64,000 nucleotides of DNA from Nannocystis punicea. GTDB taxonomy: Bacteria > Myxococcota_A > Polyangia > Nannocystales > Nannocystaceae. The notes beneath the pieces are model-generated. The model was given only the letters and a program-made list of their open reading frames with translations. It had not been told where the DNA came from and made no database searches. The stretch is from contig NZ_CP114040.1 of assembly GCF_026965555.1 (NCBI RefSeq), positions 5,766,001 through 5,830,000 of the forward strand. Reading direction: 5' to 3'. This document shows positions 28,578 to 35,409 of the stretch, one piece after another; positions within the stretch are counted from its first letter, which is position 1; each line of letters starts with the position of its first letter. The position numbers were made by a program, and so were the translations under genes.

Positions 28578-29828
28578 TCAAGACATGTCCTTCGGGACAG
28601 CATATCGCCGGCGCCGGCGCGGCCGCAGCAGCCCGAGCCCGAGCAGCATCAGCGCCCCGAGCGGGCTCGGCGCCCGGCTGTCGCACGCGCAGCCGTGATC
28701 GACCAGCCCGTCCTGCCCGCCCGACGCCGGGCCCTCGCTGCTCTCGCTCCCGTCGCTCCCGTCGCTCCCGTCCGAGCTCGCGCTGTCCGAGCTGTCGCTG
28801 TCCGGTCCGCCGGTCGTCGGTCCACCGGTGGGGTCGCCCGTCGTCTCCCCCTCGGCGGGCCACGGCGTGCAATGTGCCGCGTCCCACTGCCACCCGTCCT
28901 CGGTGAGCGCGCACGTATAGGCCCCCTCCGCGCACTCGGCCGCCAGGGCCGGCGCCGGGTCGATCGCGTGGTCGCCGAGCTGCGCCACCACGTCGGCCCC
29001 GTGACATGTCTCTTGGGACAGCGCCGTCTCGCCGGTGGCGAGGTTGCGCAGCTGCACCGCCACGCAGATCGGCTCCGAGCTCTGGACCGTCAGCGAGTCG
29101 TAGAAGCCCGGGCGGAACGGCTGACCCTCGACCAGCAGCTCGCGCACCACCATCGCCGCGGTCGACGGCGGCAGCTCGACCGCGACCGTCGCCTGCACCT
29201 GCAACGAACCGAAGCCGCGGCGCGCCGCGCAGAAGCCCTCGCTCCACTCGACGTACGTGCCCGAGCCGCCGCAGTCGAACGAGTAGCTGTAGGGCATCGC
29301 CCCGTCGCAGCACACGAAGTCCTCGAGGTCCTCGCTGGCGCCGACGATCAGCGTCTCCGTGATCGTCGCTTCGGGCGAGCTCAGCGGCGCCGACGACCCG
29401 GCCTCGACCTGAAACCCGAGGTCGAACTCCAGCAGGTCCGGGCCGCAGTATTCGTAGGGGAGGTCGTCGGGGTTGTCGACGCTGCCGACCACCTTGTAGT
29501 CGCCCGGCTCGAGCGGCTCGGCCGGCCGCCACAGCAGCACGTCGCGCACCCCGGCGGCCTCGACCGCGCCGGCGATCGGCTGCCCGTCGCGCGTGACCGT
29601 GAGGTCGACCTTGTCCAGCCAGTCTTCCTCGGCCAGGTCGCCGTGCCGCACGCCCTGCAGCAGCAGCACGCCGTCGGTCGGGATCGACGCATGGAGGACC
29701 TCGAGGGAGCTCCAGGCCTCGACGTAGGAGCAATAGTCCGGCGAGCACGCCTCGGCCTCGTTCGGCACCAGGATCGCGCCGGCCAGCGCGAGGGCCATCG
29801 CCTGCATCGAAGAAGATTTCACAGCCAT
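28578..29828 (-). CDS. MYXO-CTERM surface protein, paralogue 3 of 3
   Basis: A 416-residue paralogue: signal peptide, CSPDYCSY mature start, two strand-rich blocks, VCCDGAMPYSYSFDCGG, a linker with repeated SDSS/GSDGS units, GCACDSR, a membrane segment and a poly-Arg tail. The start MAVKSSSMQ at 29828 has the conserved GAGGTCGCACC before it. The C-terminal YAVPKDMS is read from a 14-bp unit. A second unit inside the gene (29005) encodes LSQETCHG, where paralogues have TSEQTCHG or TSEEACHG of equal length. That unit therefore arose without insertion, by substitution or conversion. Confidence 0.85.
   Translation of the reverse strand: MAVKSSSMQAMALALAGAILVPNEAEACSPDYCSYVEAWSSLEVLHASIPTDGVLLLQGVRHGDLAEEDWLDKVDLTVTRDGQPIAGAVEAAGVRDVLLWRPAEPLEPGDYKVVGSVDNPDDLPYEYCGPDLLEFDLGFQVEAGSSAPLSSPEATITETLIVGASEDLEDFVCCDGAMPYSYSFDCGGSGTYVEWSEGFCAARRGFGSLQVQATVAVELPPSTAAMVVRELLVEGQPFRPGFYDSLTVQSSEPICVAVQLRNLATGETALSQETCHGADVVAQLGDHAIDPAPALAAECAEGAYTCALTEDGWQWDAAHCTPWPAEGETTGDPTGGPTTGGPDSDSSDSASSDGSDGSDGSESSEGPASGGQDGLVDHGCACDSRAPSPLGALMLLGLGLLRPRRRRRYAVPKDMS
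28584..28597. repeat. 14-bp repeat unit at the 3' end of paralogue 3, perfect core
   Basis: CATGTCCTTCGGGA followed by CAG. With the preceding GA this gives ACATGTCCTTCGGGACA, a near-perfect hairpin with a TTCG loop. It lies between the stop of paralogue 3 and codes for its last residues, just upstream of paralogue 2. Confidence 0.85.
29005..29018. repeat. 14-bp repeat unit inside paralogue 3
   Basis: CATGTCTCTTGGGA followed by CAG. The corresponding DNA of paralogues 1 and 2 has the same length but matches the consensus poorly, so the unit did not arrive as an insertion here. Confidence 0.7.
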
Positions 29829-30245
29829 GGTGCGACCTCGGGTCTGCCGATCGCAGCGTGCACGTCCCGGGCCATGGCAGTCGCGCGGAGCCCCGCCCTC
29901 CTCGCGCGCGGACATCCCCGCGTCCGGGACCCCGCCTCGTCCGGCTCGGGCGCGCGACCGGCCATGGCCGATCGGACATACCGGTCACGGCCGCACGTCG
30001 CGGGGGGCGTGGCGCGGATCCACGGCAACCCAGGCGCGACCAAATCGCGGTGGTCCGCGACCAGGCCTCGTCGCGTCACGACGCGCGTGTCAGACCCCCT
30101 GACCTTTCGATCCGGCGGTGCCGGCCGCGACCTGCCCTCCCGCGACCGCGCGCCTCGAAGGACTTCCTACAGCCGGTCAGGGTCCCCGAGCCGGCCGCTG
30201 ACGCCGCGCCGTGACGACGGTCCCGAACGCGGTGCCGCTCATCGA
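29829..30245. other. Intergenic region of about 420 bases
   Basis: Upstream DNA of paralogue 3 and downstream of the metzincin-like gene, both on the minus strand. It should hold the promoter of paralogue 3. Open frames here have shadow composition. I see no clear promoter or RNA gene. Confidence 0.35.
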
Positions 30246-30329
30246 CATGCCTAAAAAAACATGTCTGAGACGACATGTCCTGTGCGACCTGGCCGATACG
30301 ACAGGACCGTTCGTTCACGCCGGAACGAG
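30246..30329. repeat. 14-bp repeat array C (about 6 units)
   Basis: Units include CATGCCTAAAAAAA, CATGTCTGAGACGA, CATGTCCTGTGCGA and CCTGGCCGATACGA, all in 14-bp phase, grading into weaker units. The array lies just downstream of the minus-strand metzincin-like gene. Confidence 0.85.
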
Positions 30330-30335
30330 CGGTCC
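30304..30335 (-). terminator. Hairpin downstream of the metzincin-like gene
   Basis: GGACCGTTCGTT pairs with AACGAGCGGTCC (11 of 12 pairs) around an 8-base loop, about 20 bases after the stop of the minus-strand gene. On the minus strand no long U-tract follows, so termination is plausible but unproven. It overlaps the end of array C. Confidence 0.5.
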
Positions 30336-30355
30336 GACCGCTCCGCAAGGGCGGC

Positions 30356-31936
30356 TCAGCCGCGCCGCGAACGACGGCGCAGCGGCAGCAGCCCGGCCAG
30401 CAGCAGCAGCCACGAGGCCCGCGGCCCGGCGTCGGTGCGGCAGTCGCAGCCGTCGTCGTTGCCGCTCCCGCCGGTGTCGCCCGTCAGGCCCGAGGCCCCG
30501 GTGACCCCCGTGAGCCCGCTCCCCGCGCTCGGGTCGACCGAGCCGGTGTCGTCCCCCTCCGAGGTGCCCGCGCTGGTGGTCGGCGCCGGCTCGCTGGTCG
30601 TCTCGTCGCCGCCGGTCGTCTCGTCGCCGGTCGTCGCGGGCTCGCCGGTCGTCGTCCCTTCGGCGGGCATCACCGTCACGGTGATGGTCTCGCTGTCGGC
30701 GTTGCCGTACGCGTCCATCACCTCGATCTTGAACGAGTACGTGCCGGCGGGCGGCTTCGTGATCTGCACGAAGTCCCACGGGTCGTCGATCGGCCGCCAC
30801 GCCGAGTACTTGTCGTTGCACACGTCGTTGGTGCAGCGCGAGTAGCCGGTGTCCATGAAGTCGGGCGGCACCCCCTCGATCCAGCTCCACTTGACCCCGA
30901 CCATGTTGTTGTCGTCGGTGATGTCGGCCGTCACCAGGAACGAGTCGCCGGCGTTGAACACCGAGCCGTCGGCCGGCGACACGCTCAGGATCTCCGGCGC
31001 CACGCTGTCGACCTCGCGCGGCCCGAACACCCCGAGCAGCTCCGTGTGGGAGTTCTGCTGCTCGCCCTGTCCTTCCGGACAGTAGAGCTTGTGCACGTAG
31101 GTGCACTGCGTGACCCCGTTGCCGGTCGCGTGCGAGATGTCCATGCACTCGTTGCGGAACGAGCTGCCGCCGGCGACGAACGGGTACATCAGGTCTTGCT
31201 GCACGTCGGTGTGCTCGAGGCCCCAGTTGTGGGCCGTCTCCTGCGCGGCCACTTCGGCGGTCACGCCGACGCAGCTGTCGGGGAACGACAGCGACACGTG
31301 GTTGCGCTTGGCCCCGTCGCAGGCGACGTTGGCGATCCCGCACACGCCGTTGCCCTGGCCGGCGTTGCCCGACGTCCCGCCGATCACCGCCATCGTGTAC
31401 GGCAGGTAGTCGGGCGGGCGGTTGGTCGTGATCACCAGGTTGAACGGCTCGTAGTAGTTCTGCAGCTCCTGGAACACCACCGCCTTGGTGTTCTCCCCGC
31501 CGGGCGGCTTCGGGAACACCGTCTCCTTGGCGACCAGCGGCGAGCAATTGAGCGCCGCGTTGGCGGTCTGCGGGTGGAACCCGTTGCACTGCGGCCGCAG
31601 CGTGACCCCGTCCATCGCCAGGAAGAGGATCCCCGCCGTGGGGTCATGATCGAGCGCCGGCAGCGGCAAGCCCTGCTGCTCGAGCACGCTCCGACTCAGG
31701 CTCTCGCCGTCGTACATCAGGTTGCCGTCGCGGAGCGGGGCCACCAGGCGTGGGTCGTAACCCTCACCGAACAATGATTCGAGGTAGCTCCGCGGCCCGT
31801 CCTCGGGCGCCACCGCCCACGGCGTGTTGGCCGAGAGCGGCGCTCCCGGCACGATACGGGGCAGCGGCGCCGCAGCCGCGTCCTCCAGCGACAGCGACGC
31901 GACCGCGAGCGACAGACCAGCGAAAAAAGTCAACAT
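30356..31936 (-). CDS. Metzincin-like protein with degenerate zinc motif, Ig-like domain and MYXO-CTERM-type tail
   Basis: A 526-residue secreted protein. After a signal peptide (FAGLSLAVASLSLEDAAAA) comes a domain whose QETAHNWGLEH (about residues 228-238) aligns with the metzincin HExxHxxGxxH. The first His ligand is Gln, while Glu, the second His, Gly and third His are kept. Downstream are Cys pairs, then an Ig-like module (APEILSVSPADGSVF), a Thr/Gly/Asp linker, CDCRTD, a hydrophobic segment and an Arg tail. Either the zinc site is altered or the protein is a non-catalytic relative. A 14-bp unit encodes CPEGQGEQQ. The region is divergent from the histidine kinase gene. Confidence 0.8.
   Translation of the reverse strand: MLTFFAGLSLAVASLSLEDAAAAPLPRIVPGAPLSANTPWAVAPEDGPRSYLESLFGEGYDPRLVAPLRDGNLMYDGESLSRSVLEQQGLPLPALDHDPTAGILFLAMDGVTLRPQCNGFHPQTANAALNCSPLVAKETVFPKPPGGENTKAVVFQELQNYYEPFNLVITTNRPPDYLPYTMAVIGGTSGNAGQGNGVCGIANVACDGAKRNHVSLSFPDSCVGVTAEVAAQETAHNWGLEHTDVQQDLMYPFVAGGSSFRNECMDISHATGNGVTQCTYVHKLYCPEGQGEQQNSHTELLGVFGPREVDSVAPEILSVSPADGSVFNAGDSFLVTADITDDNNMVGVKWSWIEGVPPDFMDTGYSRCTNDVCNDKYSAWRPIDDPWDFVQITKPPAGTYSFKIEVMDAYGNADSETITVTVMPAEGTTTGEPATTGDETTGGDETTSEPAPTTSAGTSEGDDTGSVDPSAGSGLTGVTGASGLTGDTGGSGNDDGCDCRTDAGPRASWLLLLAGLLPLRRRSRRG
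31066..31079. repeat. 14-bp repeat unit inside the metzincin-like gene
   Basis: CCTGTCCTTCCGGA followed by CAG, forming CTGTCC-TTCC-GGACAG. It encodes a polar loop before the Ig-like module. Confidence 0.7.
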
Positions 31937-32090
31937 GGTCTCACGCTACCTGCGGCGGACGCGGCCGTAAAGCCCGCTCCGGGCGTCCCAGTCCGCATCG
32001 CCGGCGGCGGCTTCTCACCGCGATCGCAGGCGGGTACCCTGTCGCCCGTGACCGGCATCAGCCGGCACCGCAGCCCCCCGGCCAACCGCA

Positions 32091-33845
32091 GTGACAGCCG
32101 CCGATCCACACGCCTTGCCCGCAGTCCTGGTCGTGACCCGCGACCCGGCCGTCCTCGACGACCTCCATAGCCTGCTGCGCGCCCGTGGCCGACCCGTCGT
32201 GCACGTCACCGATCTCACGACCGGTTATGACCGCGCGCGGATCGGCCTCACGATCCTCGACACCTGCGACCTCGTCGGCGTCGAAGAGGCCCTGGCCCAG
32301 CTGCCGCGGCCGATCCTCGCCATCACCGACGACGACGGCCGCGCCGAGGCGCTCGTCGGCGCCGGCGCCAGCGACTTCGCGGTCCTCCCGTGCAGCCGCG
32401 CCGTCCTGTCGGCCCGGATCTCCGCCGCCCTCAAGCTGCGCGACCGCGTGGCACCTGCCCTTTCGGACAGCCAGGGCTCGCTCCAGACCCTGCTCGCCAA
32501 CCTGCCCGGCGTCGTCTACCGCTGCGCCAACGACCCCGAGTGGTCGATGCAATTCATCAGCGAGGGCTGCTACGACCTCACCGGCTACTCGCCCGAGGAG
32601 TTCACCTCCGGCCGCGTCCAACTCAGCGGCCTCGTCCACCACGAGGATCGCGACCGCGTGCGCGCCCAGGTCCAGCAGGCCGTCGCCGACCGCCGCCCGT
32701 TTCGCGTCACCTACCGCCTCCACACCTCCTCCGGCGCGTGCAAGTGGCTGTGGGCCCAGGGCCAGGGCGTGGTCGGCCCCGCCGGCGACTCCACCGCGAT
32801 CGAGGGCGTCATCACCGACCTCTCGGAGCTGCGCCAGACCAAGCTCGAGCTCGAGGAGCGCGAGGTCCTGCTCGAGACCCTGCTCGCGGTCACCGAGACC
32901 GCCTACATCCTGTGCGACGAGCACGGCGCCGTCGACTACGCCAACCTGGCCGCGCAGACCTGGCTCAAGTTGCCTGACAGCCGCCTCGTCGGGGCCCGCT
33001 TCGCCGATCTCCTGACCGGCCTGCCCAACGAGCTGCGCGAGGCCGTCGGCCGCGGCCGCGACTCGATCTTCACCGTCGACCACCAGGGCGGCGACTTCGA
33101 GGCCTACCACCTCGTCATGCGCAACGTCCAGATCGGCGGCCGCCCGCACACCGCCTACGCCTTCAAGCGCCTGACCCGCGAGCTCGCGCGCCAGGAGGTC
33201 GAGGTGTGGAAGAAGGTCATCCGCCTGATCGCCCACGAGATCAACAACACCCTCGCCCCGATCTCGTCGCTGCTCCACTCCGCCCGCCTGATCAACGCCG
33301 CCGAGGCGCGAGACGCCCGCCTCGATCGCATCATCGACACCATCTCCGAGCGCAGCAAGCACCTCGGCGAGTTCCTCAAGGGCTACACCCAGTTCGCCCG
33401 CCTGCCCCGCCCGCGGCTCGAGAGCACCAAGTGGCGCACCCTCATCGACCGCCTCGACGAGCTGGTCCAGTTCAAGATCGACGCCGCGCCCGAGGACCTC
33501 AACACCGTCAACGCCGTCGACCGCAGCCAGATCGAGCAGGCCCTCATCAACCTGCTGAAGAACGCGGTCGAGGCCGGCGGCCCGCCCGAGGAGGTCACCC
33601 TCCGCCTCCGCGCCCACCGCGAGGGCGACGAGATCCAGGTCCTCGACCGCGGCCCCGGCATCCCGCCCGAGCTGCTGCCCAAGGTGCTCCTCCCGTTCTA
33701 CTCGACCAAGCGCACCGGCACCGGCCTCGGCCTGCCCCTGTGCCGCGAGATCATCGACGCCCACGGCGGCAACCTCCGCATCGAGGCCCGCGAGGGCGGC
33801 GGCACGGCCGTCATCCTGTGGCTGCCCCGCCTGGCCGCCGCCTGA
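32091..33845 (+). CDS. Histidine kinase with receiver-like N-terminus and two PAS domains
   Basis: A 584-residue soluble sensor kinase with no membrane helix. Residues 1-115 resemble a response-regulator receiver (VLVVTRDPAVLDDL, LPRPILAITDDD) but the phospho-acceptor Asp pattern is not clearly kept. PAS 1 spans about 125-250 (VVYRCANDPEWSMQFISEG) and PAS 2 about 265-360. The dimerisation His is H382 in RLIAHEINNTLAP, as in NtrB/NtrY-type kinases. ATP-binding boxes are LINLLKNAVEA (N box), DRGPGIPPEL (G1) and GTGLGLPLCREI (G2). The start is GTG at 32091. A 14-bp repeat unit codes for the linker between the receiver-like part and PAS 1. No partner regulator lies next to it. Confidence 0.9.
   Translation: MTAADPHALPAVLVVTRDPAVLDDLHSLLRARGRPVVHVTDLTTGYDRARIGLTILDTCDLVGVEEALAQLPRPILAITDDDGRAEALVGAGASDFAVLPCSRAVLSARISAALKLRDRVAPALSDSQGSLQTLLANLPGVVYRCANDPEWSMQFISEGCYDLTGYSPEEFTSGRVQLSGLVHHEDRDRVRAQVQQAVADRRPFRVTYRLHTSSGACKWLWAQGQGVVGPAGDSTAIEGVITDLSELRQTKLELEEREVLLETLLAVTETAYILCDEHGAVDYANLAAQTWLKLPDSRLVGARFADLLTGLPNELREAVGRGRDSIFTVDHQGGDFEAYHLVMRNVQIGGRPHTAYAFKRLTRELARQEVEVWKKVIRLIAHEINNTLAPISSLLHSARLINAAEARDARLDRIIDTISERSKHLGEFLKGYTQFARLPRPRLESTKWRTLIDRLDELVQFKIDAAPEDLNTVNAVDRSQIEQALINLLKNAVEAGGPPEEVTLRLRAHREGDEIQVLDRGPGIPPELLPKVLLPFYSTKRTGTGLGLPLCREIIDAHGGNLRIEAREGGGTAVILWLPRLAAA
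32454..32467. repeat. 14-bp repeat unit in the kinase linker
   Basis: CCTGCCCTTTCGGA followed by CAG, encoding part of APALSDSQGS between the receiver-like domain and the first PAS domain. Confidence 0.7.
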
Positions 33846-33938
33846 GCTTCAGGGCATGTCCCTTCGAGCATGCCCGAACGAGCATGCCCTTTGATACTCG
33901 GCCTTACGGACATGTCCCTCCAGACATGCCCGCCGGCC
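33841..33938. repeat. 14-bp repeat array D (7 units)
   Basis: Seven units in exact phase, including CATGTCCCTTCGAG, CATGCCCGAACGAG and CATGTCCCTCCAGA. The first unit (CCTGAGCTTCAGGG) contains the TGA stop codon of the histidine kinase. The array lies between two convergent genes. Confidence 0.9.
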
Positions 33939-34009
33939 CACGCGCTCGCCTGAAGCTCGGCGGCCGGGCGCGTCCACAGCGCGCGCCCCCGCCTGATCGC
34001 GCCGCCCGA

Positions 34010-34750
34010 TCAGAACCCGATCTTGCGCATCACGAAGCGCGGCAGCCAGCGGATCACCAGCATCACCCAGCGCCAGATCGACGGCGTGTAGACGACCGGC
34101 AGCCCGCGGTCCAGCGCGCGCAGCACCTGCTCGGCCACCGCCTCCGGCTCGCCGGCGAACGGCGGCGGTTTCAGGCCGGCGGTCATCCCCGTCTTCACGA
34201 AGCCCGGCTTGACCGTCACCGTCCGCAGCCCCTGGGCGCGGAACTTGTGGTCGAGCCCCTCGAGGTAGCGCGACAGCCCGGCCTTGGCCGCGCCGTAGAG
34301 CACCACCGGCTTGCGCCCGCGCTCGCCGGCCACCGACGAGAACACGCACAGCGTCCCGCCGCCGCGCGCCAGCAGGCGCTTGCGGGCGTGCTCGCAGAAC
34401 ACCACGGTGCCGGTGAAGTCGATCGCCAGCACCTGCTCCGCCAGCGCCACGTCGGCCTCCATCGCGTCCTGGGTGGCGAACAGCCCCGCGCTCACGACGA
34501 CGGTGTCGAACCCGCCGAGGGCCGCGTCGGCCGCGTCGAGCGCCGCCGCGAAGGTCGCCGACGACGCCAGGTCGCACGCGTGCGTCCCGACCGGCGCGTG
34601 CTGCGGGTGACGGGCCGCCAGGTCGGCCGCGCTGCGCTGCAGCTCCTCTTCCTCGCGCCCGAGCAGGAACAGCTGGTCACCGCGCTCGACCATGCGTCGC
34701 GCCAGCGCGCGGCCCATCCCCTTGGTGGCTCCGAGGAACACCACTCGCAT
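34010..34750 (-). CDS. dprE2: DprE2-like decaprenylphospho-erythro-pentofuranosid-2-ulose reductase (SDR)
   Basis: A 246-residue short-chain dehydrogenase. The coenzyme loop is GATKGMGRAL and the active-site pair is Y-G-A-A-K (VVLYGAAKAGLSRYLEGL). The C-terminal third (KPGFVKTGMTAGLK, then PSIWRWVMLVIRWLPRFVMR) follows mycobacterial DprE2 closely. DprE2 reduces the keto intermediate made by DprE1 to decaprenyl-phospho-arabinose, the donor for arabinan. The neighbouring genes encode a DprE1-like oxidase and an RpiB-type isomerase, which supports the call, though the lipid carrier and end product in a myxobacterium are unknown. Confidence 0.8.
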   Translation of the reverse strand: MRVVFLGATKGMGRALARRMVERGDQLFLLGREEEELQRSAADLAARHPQHAPVGTHACDLASSATFAAALDAADAALGGFDTVVVSAGLFATQDAMEADVALAEQVLAIDFTGTVVFCEHARKRLLARGGGTLCVFSSVAGERGRKPVVLYGAAKAGLSRYLEGLDHKFRAQGLRTVTVKPGFVKTGMTAGLKPPPFAGEPEAVAEQVLRALDRGLPVVYTPSIWRWVMLVIRWLPRFVMRKIGF

Positions 34751-34827
34751 GCCCGGGGAGGCTCGCAGGTGCCGCGCACCCGCGCAAGGCCTTGCCGTTC
34801 GGCCCGCGCGCGCTACCTCGGATCGCC

Positions 34828-35274
34828 GTGAAGATCGCAGTCTGCGCCGACGAGTCCTACCCCGTCCACGCCGCGCTCCTGCGGCTCATCGAGCTCCACG
34901 GCCACGCGCCGGTGCGCTTCGGCGCCTTCACCGGCGGCGGCGCCGTCCCGTGGGCCACCACGGCCGAGGTCGCCGCGGAGGCCGTGGCCGCCGGCGCCTG
35001 CGACGAGGGGATCTTCCTCTGCTGGACCGGCACCGGCACCAGCATCGCCGCCAACAAGGTCGCCAACGTCCGCGCCGCCCTGTGCACCGACGCCACCACC
35101 GCCGCGGCCGCGCGCACGTGGAACCACGCCAACGTCCTGTGCCTGTCGCACCGCCTGCTCACCGACGACCTCGCCGACGAGATCCTGCGCGCCTGGTTCA
35201 CCACCGCCCCCGGCGACCGCGGCCGCGAGGGCGTCGCCCGCCTCGCCGACGTCGATCGCCGCCACCGCCGCTGA
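34828..35274 (+). CDS. rpiB: RpiB/LacAB-family sugar-phosphate isomerase
   Basis: A 148-residue protein of the ribose-5-phosphate isomerase B family, the normal length. Known features are the N-terminal KIAVCADES (homologous to the phosphate-binding start of RpiB), catalytic Cys65 in FLCWTGTG (E. coli Cys66), SIAANKVANVRAALC, and NHANVLCLSHR. The GTG at 34828 gives the canonical start; an upstream ATG would add a non-homologous leader. RpiB interconverts ribulose-5-P and ribose-5-P. Placed between DprE2 and DprE1 homologues, it could supply ribose-5-P for phosphoribosyl diphosphate and decaprenyl-phosphoribose. The loop CWTG replaces the usual CGTG, so the exact sugar is uncertain. Confidence 0.85.
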   Translation: MKIAVCADESYPVHAALLRLIELHGHAPVRFGAFTGGGAVPWATTAEVAAEAVAAGACDEGIFLCWTGTGTSIAANKVANVRAALCTDATTAAAARTWNHANVLCLSHRLLTDDLADEILRAWFTTAPGDRGREGVARLADVDRRHRR

Positions 35275-35275
35275 G

Positions 35276-35409
35276 CCTGCCCCTGAAGCCAGGTCTCCGG
35301 AGCCATGTCCGAAAGCGCATCACGATCTGCCCCGAACGACATGTCCATCACGACAGGACCGAAGCCCCCGGTCCCGGCGGACATGCCCGTCCGGACATGC
35401 CCGTTCGGT
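35276..35409. repeat. 14-bp repeat array E (about 9-10 units, one phase break)
   Basis: Units run from CCTGCCCCTGAAGC, two bases after the RpiB stop, to CATGCCCGTTCGGT, which abuts the stop of the minus-strand DprE1-like gene. A 22-base unit (35318-35339) breaks the phase once, probably through a deletion. This array fills the whole space between two convergent genes. Confidence 0.9.
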
